Translations under genes and position numbers: made by a program
NCBI GenBank assembly: GCA_002711845.1
Contig: PASF01000005.1
Location: forward strand, 157,289 to 221,288
Direction: 5' to 3'
Length of the DNA stretch: 64,000 bases
Source of the DNA: Gammaproteobacteria bacterium
GTDB lineage: Bacteria; Pseudomonadota; Gammaproteobacteria; Pseudomonadales; Pseudohongiellaceae
In this document: positions 52,361-60,514 of the stretch, one piece after another
Position numbering within the stretch: position 1 is the stretch's first letter
Layout: every line of letters begins with the position of its first letter
The notes under the pieces: generated by a model
Database searches by the model: none
Told to the model about the DNA's origin: nothing
Seen by the model: only the letters and a program-made list of their open reading frames with translations

Positions 52361-53803
52361 TTAACCACCGGCGCTCAATGAGTGCCACACATGTATCGCG
52401 GCGTAGGCGCGCCAGGGCCGCCATGCCTCGGCTTCGGCCTGCAACACCTTGGGCTTGTCCGTCTCCATGATTTTCATCAGTGCCAGATCCGAGGCGGGGA
52501 AGGCATCGGGATCGCCCAGTGCGCGCATGGCAATGTACTCGGTGGTCCACGGGCCAATCCCGGGCAGCGCCAGCAGTTGCGCCCGTACCTGCTCTGCATT
52601 GACAGAAGGCTCAAGTATGATGTGGCGACCCGCCACGGCCCGGGCCAGTGCCAGCACCGTGGCGGCGCGCTTGCCGGTCAGTCCCAGTGCAATCAGTTCG
52701 GTCAGGTCCGCTACAGCCACTGCCTCCGCCGTTGGCGCCAGCCGATCCAGCGCCGGAAACGGAGTAACAATGCTGCGACCAAAACGCTCCACAAAACGCC
52801 CGAATACTGTGGTCGCCGATTTCACACTGACCTGCTGGCCGACAATGGCGCGCAGCGCCAGCTCGAACCCGTCCAGGGTGCCCGGCACCCGCAAACCCGG
52901 TGTGTGCAAAACCATGTCACGCAAACGCGGGTTGCTGCTGAGCTGCTGATCAATGATCAGCGGGCTGGCATCCAGATCAAACAATCGGCGCAGGCGCATC
53001 TGCAACTGCGGCAGCACCGGCAGCAATGACAGCGACACATCCACTGTCAGCACCGAATCCGAATGCGGCTGTGCGGCAATCCAGCCTTCATGCCCATCAA
53101 TCGCGACCGTGCGCAGGTATCGCCGGCCATTGATACATTCGGTGCGACCACTGCCACGTCCAGCCAGGAATCCGGCCAGCGCCTCCCAGGCCAGCGGGCC
53201 GCGAAAGCCCAGTTTGATCGGCACGCTGTCACCGGCCTCGGCGTTCTTGTTGCGGCGCAGGGTGTGCGGGCTCAGCCGGTAGTGTTGCGCGAAGATACGA
53301 TTGAACTGCCGCACGCTGGCAAAGCCACTGGCAAACGCCACATCGACAATGCGCAAGGGCGAATCAGTCAGCAACTGTTTGGCCAGCAACAGCCGTCGGG
53401 TGCGCTCCAGCGCCAGCGGCGTGACGCCGTATTCGGTTTGCACAATGCGGCGCAACTGTCGCGAGCTGAGGCCAAATCCCGCCGCCAGATCTTCCATGCT
53501 GTCGGTGGCCAGCGCCCCGGCCTGGATCGCATCGAATAACAACCGTGCACTTTGCCGGACGCTGTCGATGGGCGCCCGTCCCGGTGCCAGCTCCGGGCGG
53601 CAACGCAGGCAGGGTCGAAACCCGGCGGCTTCGGCACTGGCCGCGTTCGCATAAAACGAGCATCGCTGCCGGCCCGGCGTACGCACCGTACAGACCGGCC
53701 GGCAGTACACGCCGGTAGACGAGACACCCACAAAAAACAGGCCATCAAAGCGCGCGTCGCGGGCCTGGACAATGGGATAACAATGGTCGGCGGCAAGATT
53801 CAT
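52361..53803 (-). CDS. Ada metal-binding/AraC/AlkA-type DNA glycosylase fusion
   Basis: 480 residues with three parts. Residues about 1-80: Ada Zn domain with Cys34, Cys38, Cys65 and Cys68, including the VYCRPVC acceptor Cys of methylphosphotriesters. Residues about 81-185: AraC-type helix-turn-helix (IVDVAFASGFASVRQFNRIF). Residues about 195-480: AlkA N-domain and HhH-GPD glycosylase, with LPGIGPWTTEYIAMRAL and the catalytic Asp in DAFPASDLALMK. It combines methylation sensing, likely gene activation, and excision of 3-methyladenine and related bases. This fusion is known in proteobacteria and actinobacteria. It is the first gene of a minus-strand pair with ogt. Confidence 0.95.
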   Translation of the reverse strand: MNLAADHCYPIVQARDARFDGLFFVGVSSTGVYCRPVCTVRTPGRQRCSFYANAASAEAAGFRPCLRCRPELAPGRAPIDSVRQSARLLFDAIQAGALATDSMEDLAAGFGLSSRQLRRIVQTEYGVTPLALERTRRLLLAKQLLTDSPLRIVDVAFASGFASVRQFNRIFAQHYRLSPHTLRRNKNAEAGDSVPIKLGFRGPLAWEALAGFLAGRGSGRTECINGRRYLRTVAIDGHEGWIAAQPHSDSVLTVDVSLSLLPVLPQLQMRLRRLFDLDASPLIIDQQLSSNPRLRDMVLHTPGLRVPGTLDGFELALRAIVGQQVSVKSATTVFGRFVERFGRSIVTPFPALDRLAPTAEAVAVADLTELIALGLTGKRAATVLALARAVAGRHIILEPSVNAEQVRAQLLALPGIGPWTTEYIAMRALGDPDAFPASDLALMKIMETDKPKVLQAEAEAWRPWRAYAAIHVWHSLSAGG

Positions 53804-54023
53804 GTCAGGCAGAATAGCACCCCTGAATCTGCATGGCTGGCCCTTTTCGGACGTTATCCTTGGCGCTCCATGTTGATTTGACAGTGCCGGGGACCTGCGC
53901 CAGATAATCCAGCGCCGATTGATGCATAATGCCCGGTAACTGATGGTTTTGATCTTAAGACGATACCCATGACCGGAAGGTTCAATTTTTTATCTGGCCG
54001 GTGCCAGGCGGCAGGAAACTGAC

Positions 54024-54938
54024 ATGGAAAGTTTTGCACTGATCCTGATCTACCTGATCATCGGCACGCTGCTGCGCCGGGTCAGACAGTTTCCTGCCGA
54101 CACCGGCACCGTGCTGAACCAGTATGTGATATTTGTAGCCCTGCCCGCGCTGGTATTACAGAAAATGCCGCTGCTGGCGTTTTCCAGCCAGCTCTGGATT
54201 CCGGCCGTATTGCCGTGGGTGTTGCTGCTGAGCACCGCCGGCGTGGTGTTGCTGGTGGGCAGACTGCTGCACTGGGATCGCAATGTGGTGGGCGCATTGC
54301 TGGTGGTGCTGCCGCTGGGCAATACCTCGTTTCTGGGCTATCCCATGGTGGAAGCGTTCTACGGTGATGTCGGCTTGCCCTTCGCCATCATCTACGACCA
54401 GGCCGGGTCGTTTCTGGCGCTGGTGACTTATGCCGCCATCCTTGCTGCCTGGTTCAACCCCAACGCGGACACCCGACCCAGTGCGGGCAACATCCTGCGT
54501 AAAATCCTGCTGTTTCCCGCCTTTATCGCCCTGCTGCTGGGCCTGGCCTTAAAAGGCTGGCCTTATCCGCCCTTCATGACCCTGGCGCTGGACTCGCTGG
54601 CATCAACGCTGGTGCCAGTGGTGATGATTGCCGTGGGGTTTCAGTTACGTCTGAAACTGGAAACCGGGCAGAAGACGCCGCTGGTGATGGCATTGGGTTT
54701 TAAACTGCTGCTGATGCCGGCACTGGCGGCGGCGCTGATTATGCTGTTGCAGCCTCAGCCTTTACTGGCGCAGGTAGTGGTGTTGCAGGCCGCCATGCCA
54801 CCCATGATCACCGCCGGCGCGCTGGCCATCGGCGCTGGACTGGCACCGCGCTTTGTTGCCGCGCTGGTCGGACTGGGCCTGCTGGGCAGCTTTGTCACCC
54901 TGCCCCTGTGGGTCTGGTTGCTGCAGGCGTGGGTGTAA
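54024..54938 (+). CDS. AEC-family (auxin efflux carrier type) transporter
   Basis: 304 residues, ten membrane helices in two halves, typical for bacterial AEC proteins. PLGNTSFLGYPMVEAFYGDVGLPFAIIYDQ in the first half is the conserved broken-helix motif, and PPMITAGALAIGAGLAPRF in the second is its counterpart. Family members export small organic acids such as malonate or malate, but the substrate here is unknown. No dedicated neighbour points to one. The 220-base gap before it (53804-54023) has no gene that I can see. Confidence 0.9.
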   Translation: MESFALILIYLIIGTLLRRVRQFPADTGTVLNQYVIFVALPALVLQKMPLLAFSSQLWIPAVLPWVLLLSTAGVVLLVGRLLHWDRNVVGALLVVLPLGNTSFLGYPMVEAFYGDVGLPFAIIYDQAGSFLALVTYAAILAAWFNPNADTRPSAGNILRKILLFPAFIALLLGLALKGWPYPPFMTLALDSLASTLVPVVMIAVGFQLRLKLETGQKTPLVMALGFKLLLMPALAAALIMLLQPQPLLAQVVVLQAAMPPMITAGALAIGAGLAPRFVAALVGLGLLGSFVTLPLWVWLLQAWV

Positions 54939-54989
54939 TCTGCCTATAATGCCGTTAGCCACCCATGCACGCTGCCAGCAGATTTTCAC

Positions 54990-55985
54990 GTGACCCAGCC
55001 AACCAACACCGACACAATCACCAACCCGAACGACCGCATTGCATCTGGCGCAGGCTCACCTGGTGACTCGCCGCTGCACTTTCTGGTGTTCTCGTTCAAC
55101 CGCGGCGAGTTCCTGGCCCACTGCATCAACAGCATCCAGCGCTGCGCGCCCGGTTGCGCCATCACCATCCACGACGACAACAGCACCGATACACAGACAC
55201 AACAGATACTGGCCGAGCTGGCCGATTCAGACGCAGGGATCCGTGTGGTGCAACCGCCCGCCGACAATGGCGACAGCAAACACGGCGGCCTGTACGGCAA
55301 TATGCAACGCGCCTGCGCCGCGGTGGATGACAACACGCTGATCTGCACCCTGCAGGATGACATGCAACTGGTACGCCCGCTGCGCCGCGTCGACCTCGAT
55401 CACTGGCTGGCCCTTTACAACAGCGGCCAGCACCGCGGCTTCCTGCAGCCCGCATTTCTTAAAAGCCTGGGCGCCAAAGTCAGCGCTGACGATGTCAGCT
55501 ACGACAGCAGCAATCAGGTCTATCACGTCAATCGCCACAAGCGCAGTGCCGGCGCCTGGTACTCCGACGTGTTCATGATTCAGGCGCGGCTGCTGCGGGA
55601 ACACAACTGGCAGTTCGCCAGCCGAGAATCCGGCAACGAACAGCAGGCCCGCCAGCATTTTGAACAGATGGGCTACTTACGCAATCCTTTCGTAGCCTGG
55701 CTGCCCGGCGCCCCCGCCTGGCGCGGCAAACGCCGCACCCTGGCCATGAAACTGGCCGAACGCCAACGCCACTGTGGTTTTTATCCGTTCAGACTCATGA
55801 ACGAGGATGAAAGTGCGGCATTCTGTGCGCGTGATGCGGAGCAATTGCCAATTGCGGAGACCTGGTTGACGCTTGAATCCGCTAAGCTGGCCAAGCCCTG
55901 GTTCTATTATCCGCTGCAGGATCAGCGCGCCCTGAAGCTGGTCAATCGGCTGGAGCTGCAACTGGGCAAGCTGCTGGGCCGCTGA
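54990..55985 (+). CDS. Glycosyltransferase family 2-like protein
   Basis: 331 residues from a GTG at 54990 with a weak ribosome site. The start of the domain, LHFLVFSFNRGEFLAHCINSIQRCAPGCAITIHDDNSTD, is a GT-A nucleotide-sugar fold with the DDNSTD motif, and LICTLQDDMQLV supplies the DxD-like metal site. The C-terminal half (about 190-331) is not recognised. No membrane helix, so it is cytoplasmic or peripheral. Sugar and acceptor are unknown. It is the last conventional gene before the accessory region. Confidence 0.75.
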   Translation: MTQPTNTDTITNPNDRIASGAGSPGDSPLHFLVFSFNRGEFLAHCINSIQRCAPGCAITIHDDNSTDTQTQQILAELADSDAGIRVVQPPADNGDSKHGGLYGNMQRACAAVDDNTLICTLQDDMQLVRPLRRVDLDHWLALYNSGQHRGFLQPAFLKSLGAKVSADDVSYDSSNQVYHVNRHKRSAGAWYSDVFMIQARLLREHNWQFASRESGNEQQARQHFEQMGYLRNPFVAWLPGAPAWRGKRRTLAMKLAERQRHCGFYPFRLMNEDESAAFCARDAEQLPIAETWLTLESAKLAKPWFYYPLQDQRALKLVNRLELQLGKLLGR

Positions 55986-56079
55986 GCCCGCACACGGCGC
56001 GGTCGGCCGGCCTGCAGGGCGGTCACGAACCTGAAGATCTCGACTGCACGAACATTCCGCCGCGACGGATCAGTGTACA

Positions 56080-56100
56080 TGCGCACGATACAAATGTTAT
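56080..56100 (+). repeat. Shared 21-base boundary sequence, copy A
   Basis: This stretch (TGCGCAC, ATACA and ATGTTAT with single variable bases between) matches 60467-60487 at 19 of 21 positions. Both copies end in GTTAT, the core of the R' box of attC sites, and both stand a short way upstream of an accessory gene (XRE at 56238, cyclase-like at 60504). It may be the 3' end of a degraded attC or an attI-like insertion point. Confidence 0.5.
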
Positions 56101-56237
56101 GTTCTGCGAAGCGGCCCGCAACATACTGATTTTATTGAACTGTCATAGAGGTTTCGTTTGGATTTCGTGTTTATGTCGTTTTTTATCGATCAAAAAAGCG
56201 CAAGACTTGGCTCACCTCAAACAGCAAGGGTGGAGTC

Positions 56238-56696
56238 ATGATTGTGCGGAAGTTGCGATTGAAGAGAGGGTGGTCTCAGAGCCAGCTGGCCGAAATGGCT
56301 GGTGTCACCACCCGCACTATTCAGCGGGTCGAACAAGGCCATCGGCCGAGTTTGGAAACCTGCAAGGCGCTCGCATCTGTGTTTGAGGTAGATCTATCTC
56401 TTTTACAACCAGAGGATGAGCCAATGCAAAACGATACCGAATTGAAGGCGGATGAACAAAGAGCCCTCCTGTATGCCAAGCGCATGAAGGAGTTTTATGA
56501 GTTTCTGATTACCTATGTGGTCTTGGGAGCAGTCTTTCTTGTTGTCTTCCACGGCGAACCAGTTGTTTACATTATTTTCGCGGGTCTTGGAGTCGGGCTG
56601 ATCGTTCAGGGGCTGATAGCATTTGAAGTCGTTAGCTTCATGAGCCCTGGATGGGAGAAGCGGCTGGCTGAGAAAAAGCTGGGGCGTAAGCTCTAA
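56238..56696 (+). CDS. XRE-type DNA-binding protein with 2TM domain
   Basis: 152 residues. Residues 1-60 form a Cro/CI helix-turn-helix (MIVRKLRLKRGWSQSQLAEMAGVTTRTIQRVEQG). A charged linker follows, then a 2TM module (about 90-140) with two membrane helices, so the protein should sit in the inner membrane with the DNA-binding part inside. A weak GTGGAG lies before the ATG. It ends 18 bases before an attC-like site and begins about 140 bases after the boundary sequence at 56080, the layout of an integron gene cassette. Such membrane XRE proteins are known from cassettes and genomes but have no fixed role. Confidence 0.85.
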   Translation: MIVRKLRLKRGWSQSQLAEMAGVTTRTIQRVEQGHRPSLETCKALASVFEVDLSLLQPEDEPMQNDTELKADEQRALLYAKRMKEFYEFLITYVVLGAVFLVVFHGEPVVYIIFAGLGVGLIVQGLIAFEVVSFMSPGWEKRLAEKKLGRKL

Positions 56697-56714
56697 AGCT
56701 TTATGCCTGGCCCG

Positions 56715-56796
56715 CACATAACAATCCGATCAGCGACGCGCCCTTGGGGCGCCGGACAATGGCTACGCCATCGCCGGTTACCAAGGGCGTTATGTG
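56715..56796 (+). other. attC-like integron recombination site 1
   Basis: CACATAAC (56715-56722) and GTTATGTG (56789-56796) are perfect 8-base complements corresponding to the R'' and R' boxes. Between them CGCCCTTGG pairs with CCAAGGGCG and a small ATGGC/GCCAT hairpin lies at the centre, giving a long folded arm. The sequence after R'' (AACAATCCGATCAGCGACGC) closely resembles known cassette attC sites. It follows the XRE-2TM gene by 18 bases. Confidence 0.75.
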
Positions 56797-56834
56797 TCTC
56801 AGTCAATCCTATCGACGAGACAGGCGCGAAACGG

Positions 56835-57662
56835 CTAGAACACGTAAATAAATCCAACCCCTACTTCCGCTTCATAGTTGCTGCGCGCGATCGGGCTATC
56901 CTGAATGTCGCTGCCAAAATGCTCGTAGAGCACCTCGCCGAAAACCTGCCAGTTTTCGTTGATGTAATGACGAACCGTGTAATTCAGACCAATCGAACGA
57001 AACCCGCCATCCAGCTTGGTCTCAGCCAGTCCCGATGCCGCTGACTGCCCAGCGTTAATGCCAAAATCCCGGTTTGCGCGCTCGCTGTCGTTAAACACGG
57101 CAACGATGCCCAGTTCGGAACCGGTGCCGTCATTCTGGTCACCGAAGCGGAGTCCGGCGCCAAAAAGACCCAGGTTTCCGTTGTCACCGGTGATCACGCG
57201 ACCGTCCAGCCAATACCGCCAATCCGAATCGAAGGCACGACGCGCCTGTAGTACGAATTCAGTCCCCTCCTCGGTATTGCCGAGTCCATCCAGTCGGCCG
57301 TCATCGGAATCGCCTTCTTCCCGGCCTTCATCGAAAGCCACCGTGGCTTCGAACAGCCAGGTGTCGGAACGACGTCCGCGCCACCCTAGCGCCTCGCCGG
57401 CAAAGTAGAAAATATTATCGCCCCGGCGCCATTGCACCGCGCCAGCGGGCTGGGCTTCGAAGCCGAACTCATCCGATCCTTCGTAGGCGGTTTCGTATTC
57501 AACGCCCGCGCCCAGACCGAAGGCCCAGCCATCTTCACCCTGGGTGAAGTCGTCGAGCGAGGGTAGCGGCACCAACGCAGTTCCTTGGCCCTGCGCTGTC
57601 GCCGAGTGAATCAGGAGCGCATTGATAAGAACGGCTCCCAGCAAACCTGTAAATTTTTTCAT
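56835..57662 (-). CDS. MipA/OmpV-family outer-membrane protein
   Basis: 275 residues with a signal peptide ending at AlaThrAlaGln (about residue 24), GGGAGAGG upstream. Beta-rich with short turns; FGLGAGVEYETAYEGSDEFGFEAQPAG near the start, GAGLRFGDQND in the middle and the ending VGVGFIYVF suit the MipA/OmpV barrel family. Its gene faces the XRE cassette tail to tail and is separated from attC site 1 by 38 bases. Its base composition resembles the main chromosome, so it is probably not a cassette gene. Function of the family ranges from scaffold to porin. Confidence 0.85.
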   Translation of the reverse strand: MKKFTGLLGAVLINALLIHSATAQGQGTALVPLPSLDDFTQGEDGWAFGLGAGVEYETAYEGSDEFGFEAQPAGAVQWRRGDNIFYFAGEALGWRGRRSDTWLFEATVAFDEGREEGDSDDGRLDGLGNTEEGTEFVLQARRAFDSDWRYWLDGRVITGDNGNLGLFGAGLRFGDQNDGTGSELGIVAVFNDSERANRDFGINAGQSAASGLAETKLDGGFRSIGLNYTVRHYINENWQVFGEVLYEHFGSDIQDSPIARSNYEAEVGVGFIYVF

Positions 57663-57791
57663 TTATTGCCTCTCCCGAGAGTGATGGCAATTCTACGTCA
57701 AACGATTGGGGAAAGATCACACAGCGTCACGCTGTTTCGGACGTTGAGTGCATCTGTTATCGTTTTAGACAGGAAGGCGAAGGAGTGTGAT

Positions 57792-58187
57792 ATGAGTGAC
57801 CGAAAACAACCTTTGACGGTCTATTACGATGGTGCCTGCCCGGATTGTGTGGAAGACCGCGAGCGCTACGAACGGTGGGCCGCCGATGACGCCAACGTGC
57901 ATTGGTACGACATCACCGGCAAAGATGAGGCGTTGCGCGAACGGGGCATAGACCCTGAGCGGGCGGGGCTAAGGTCAGCTCCCGCAGACGTTTCTGCGGA
58001 AACTGAACTCACTCCTCATGTTTTGAACTGGCCTCAAATTAGGCCGGACACCTCACTCCTCGCTGTCTTCTTCCGCGTCCCCAAGCCAGCCGGATCGTAT
58101 AGTCTCAACCTGCTCACCAGCGTCCTCATCCGCCTCAACCTCAAACTCCCCGCGCACCGGACTCAGTGTCACCGGCACGGTTTTTAA
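57792..58187 (+). pseudogene. DCC-family (DUF393) protein, 3' end lost
   Basis: The start at 57792 has AAGGAG and gives MSDRKQPLTVYYDGACPDCVEDRERYERW, the DCC thiol-redox motif (YDGxCxxC), up to GIDPERA at about residue 57. The family should continue with a conserved LHV strand and a tryptophan-rich half (total about 110-130 residues); instead the frame runs into unrelated sequence and reads antisense through the end of the M61 gene. The junction region 57966-58050 holds two small palindromes (CCGCAGA/TCTGCGG and GGCCT/AGGCC) and a repeated ACTCACTCCTC word. Probably a truncated remnant. Confidence 0.65.
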
Positions 58188-59912
58188 CTGCCCATCGCGG
58201 AACAGCGAGAACTCGACCTCATCACCGGGGCTGTAACGTCGCAGCAGCGCATCCAGGTTGCTGCCGATGCGGGCACCGTTCAGTGCCAGCAGTTCGTCAC
58301 CGGCATTGATACCGGCTTGCCACGCAGCGCCATCCAGACGCGGCGAGAACACTACCGGAGGATTGCCGCGCAGTGAGGCGTCCAGCGACACCTGCACCGG
58401 GTCTTCGCTGGTGTCTTCGCGCGCCAGCAGCCAGCCGATTGATTGCAGCGCCTCAGTCAGTGGCAGTGGCTGTGTGTCGTAGACCCAGCCGTCAAGTTGT
58501 TCCGCCAGGGCGTCACCACCGGCCGCGGCCAGACGCTCGCGGAAATCGGCGTAGGTGAAACCGCCGCCGCCCAGCGGGAAGTCGTCATACAGTGCGGTCA
58601 TGACGGTATCCAGGCTGCGATCGCCGTCACTCATCCGGCGGATTTCCAGGTCCAGCACCAGTCCCAGCAGCCCACCCTGACTGTAGAATGACACCGTGCG
58701 GTTGGCTTTGTCCGGGGCACGGTCGGCGCCGCGGTGAAAGCCCTTGGTCCAGGCTTCCAGACTGGCACGCGCCAGTGTGTCCTGGTTGTAGCCGGGCGCG
58801 TCCACCACGCTGCTGATGGCATCGGCAAGCTGGTCACGATAATCGTCCACCGGCACCAGGCCCGCGCGCACCGGCAGCAATTGATCGTAGTAACTGGTCA
58901 GGCCTTCGGCGACCCAGAGCAGTTCCGTGTAATTGATGTTCTGGTAGTCGTAGCGGTCGATCGACGCCGGCCGGAAGCGCTTGACGTTCCAGGTGTGGAA
59001 AAACTCATGCGCCATCAGGCCCAGGAAACCCTGCCAGCGATCCTCGTCCCAGAACGCGCGCGGGTCGGTATGCACAAGCGTGCTGTTGTAGTACTCGGTA
59101 CCGCCACCCAGACCATCGCCGCTGTGCAGCATGAACAGGTAATAGTCCGTGGGCAGACCCGTGTCCGAGGCGGCAAACACCTCCGCTGTCGCTTCGACCA
59201 GGGCACTCATATCATTAACGAGTCGCTCTTCATCGCCATCCCAGATGCCGTGAATCATGAAATCGACGGTCATGCCTGCCGCTTCAAAGGAAACCAGGTC
59301 GAAGGTGCCGGCCTCAATCGGAGAATCCACCAGACGGTCATAATGCGGCGCCACAAAGTGCCCCGGATCCGGTTGTTCCATGCCGCTGGCCGCCTGCCAG
59401 CCATCCGGCAGATCCATGGCGACCGCTATGGGCTGGTCACGGAGCTGGTCGGCATACACAAACACAGCGGCCGGGTTCAGAAAGGCATGCTCGGAATCCA
59501 CGTGACGCGTGCGGTCGGTCAGGCTGTTGGCATAGACACGGTAGCGAACAACAACATCGCCCGAGCCTGAATCAGGTCGGCTGACCCGCCAGGATGACTT
59601 CGCAGTCTGCTCAAAAGCCAATGGCTCGCCACTGCCATCGCTGACTTCCATGCCAGACACCGTGCCCACAAAGTCCAGCACCAGATACAGACCAGAGCGC
59701 CAAATGGGCAGGTGGAAATCCAGCGTGTCGCCTGTCACCTCACTAAAGCGGGCTTCAATGGTGACCTGTTGCATGGCGCGCTCGGACAGGTCCACCTGAT
59801 AGCGGGTTTCAGCGGCGCTGGCCGTCCAGCTCAGGCAGGTCAGAACGACTGATAACAGGGCAGCCATCAAGGTTGGGCGGCCGCTGCGGGCTTGTGTTTG
59901 CGTGACTTTCAT
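58053..59912 (-). CDS. M61-family metallopeptidase with C-terminal PDZ domain
   Basis: 619 residues with a signal peptide ending near AlaSerAlaAla (about residue 34), GGAGG before the ATG. An N-terminal beta domain (about 40-190) precedes the catalytic domain. The zinc site is HEFFH in LMAHEFFHTWNVKRFRP (about residue 304), with the third ligand Glu in LLWVAEGLTSYYDQ. A PDZ-like domain is at about 510-590. Related enzymes are glycyl aminopeptidases. The stop overlaps the antisense DCC frame by 135 bases. Confidence 0.94.
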   Translation of the reverse strand: MKVTQTQARSGRPTLMAALLSVVLTCLSWTASAAETRYQVDLSERAMQQVTIEARFSEVTGDTLDFHLPIWRSGLYLVLDFVGTVSGMEVSDGSGEPLAFEQTAKSSWRVSRPDSGSGDVVVRYRVYANSLTDRTRHVDSEHAFLNPAAVFVYADQLRDQPIAVAMDLPDGWQAASGMEQPDPGHFVAPHYDRLVDSPIEAGTFDLVSFEAAGMTVDFMIHGIWDGDEERLVNDMSALVEATAEVFAASDTGLPTDYYLFMLHSGDGLGGGTEYYNSTLVHTDPRAFWDEDRWQGFLGLMAHEFFHTWNVKRFRPASIDRYDYQNINYTELLWVAEGLTSYYDQLLPVRAGLVPVDDYRDQLADAISSVVDAPGYNQDTLARASLEAWTKGFHRGADRAPDKANRTVSFYSQGGLLGLVLDLEIRRMSDGDRSLDTVMTALYDDFPLGGGGFTYADFRERLAAAGGDALAEQLDGWVYDTQPLPLTEALQSIGWLLAREDTSEDPVQVSLDASLRGNPPVVFSPRLDGAAWQAGINAGDELLALNGARIGSNLDALLRRYSPGDEVEFSLFRDGQLKTVPVTLSPVRGEFEVEADEDAGEQVETIRSGWLGDAEEDSEE

Positions 59913-60064
59913 AAACTATCCTCCGAATTACCTGAAGGATAACCGAAAACCGGGTGTGCATCACGGACTGGTTGTTGGTGCGCTTTGAATCAGGAGGCCG
60001 GCTTGAGCTAGCAGTGGCCAAGCTGCTTGAGCGCTGAGAGTTATTGGCGATTCCTGGCTGTTCC

Positions 60065-60142
60065 TCTGCTGTACGTCGCAAGATCGACGCAATTGCACCC
60101 TATTCTGCTGTACGTCGCAAGATCGACGCAATTGCACCCTAT
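60065..60142. repeat. Perfect 39-base tandem duplication
   Basis: Units 60065-60103 and 60104-60142 are identical and abut; each holds a small hairpin (CGTCG with CGACG around CAAGAT). It lies in the 590-base gap 59913-60503 between the M61 gene and the cyclase-like gene. There are only two units and no spacer, so it is not a CRISPR array. Confidence 0.85.
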
Positions 60143-60406
60143 ATAGACCCATGGCTAGTTGCCACGTGCTCCCCGTTCTGCTCTTATTGGAAATGCCTCT
60201 CCCTTAAGCGATGTTAAAACTCTGGGCGACGCGCTGATAAAGATGCGGCTGCCGGGCGGGAGTGTGTTCAAAGGCAAGGGCGGAGCGGATAACACGTTTT
60301 AGACAAATTCGCGTGCATGGACACAAATCCAGATAGGCGGCGGCACGTTGAACCACGGCATTTCACAAGAACAACCAAAGGGCGCTTCGATGATCAGGGA
60401 GTTAAG

Positions 60407-60514
60407 ATGAATTCTTCGGACGATGCTGTATTGACATGTCGTGCAGTGACGCTGACTAATCGTGCTTGCGCACTATACAGATGTTATCTTTCTGGTCTGA
60501 ACTATGAAGTATGA
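60407..60514 (+). CDS. Possible 35-codon leader frame
   Basis: A short frame with AGGGAG five bases before its ATG ends by overlapping the cyclase-like start by 11 bases. The product (MNSSDDAVLTCRAV...) has no recognisable domain or membrane helix. Translation could help start the next gene, which itself has no clear ribosome site. Chance is also possible. Confidence 0.25.
   Translation: MNSSDDAVLTCRAVTLTNRACALYRCYLSGLNYEV
60431..60460 (+). promoter_or_regulatory. Candidate sigma-70 promoter for the cyclase-like gene
   Basis: TTGACA (60431-60436), an 18-base spacer and ACTAAT (60455-60460) fit a sigma-70 promoter with a weak -10. A start near 60467 would put the boundary repeat at the head of the transcript, about 37 bases before the start codon at 60504. 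Confidence 0.3.
60467..60487 (+). repeat. Shared 21-base boundary sequence, copy B
   Basis: It agrees with 56080-56100 at 19 of 21 positions and ends in GTTAT, 16 bases before the cyclase-like start codon. See copy A; the pair suggests that both accessory genes were inserted next to the same kind of site. Confidence 0.5.

Larger units (their letters stand above)
60143..60503. other. Gene-poor spacer, possible decayed coding remnant
   Basis: After the tandem duplication there is no gene longer than about 50 codons. One plus-strand frame (60159-60302) has protein-like content (ending LPGGSVFKGKGGADNTF) but no ATG or ribosome site, so it may be the tail of a deleted gene. A TTGACA at 60431-60436 and ACTAAT 18 bases on could be a promoter for the cyclase-like gene; the boundary repeat lies inside this stretch. 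Confidence 0.35.

Noticed and set aside
60065..60142. CRISPR-like repeat
   Set aside because: Only two units, directly adjacent with no spacer, and no cas genes in the window.
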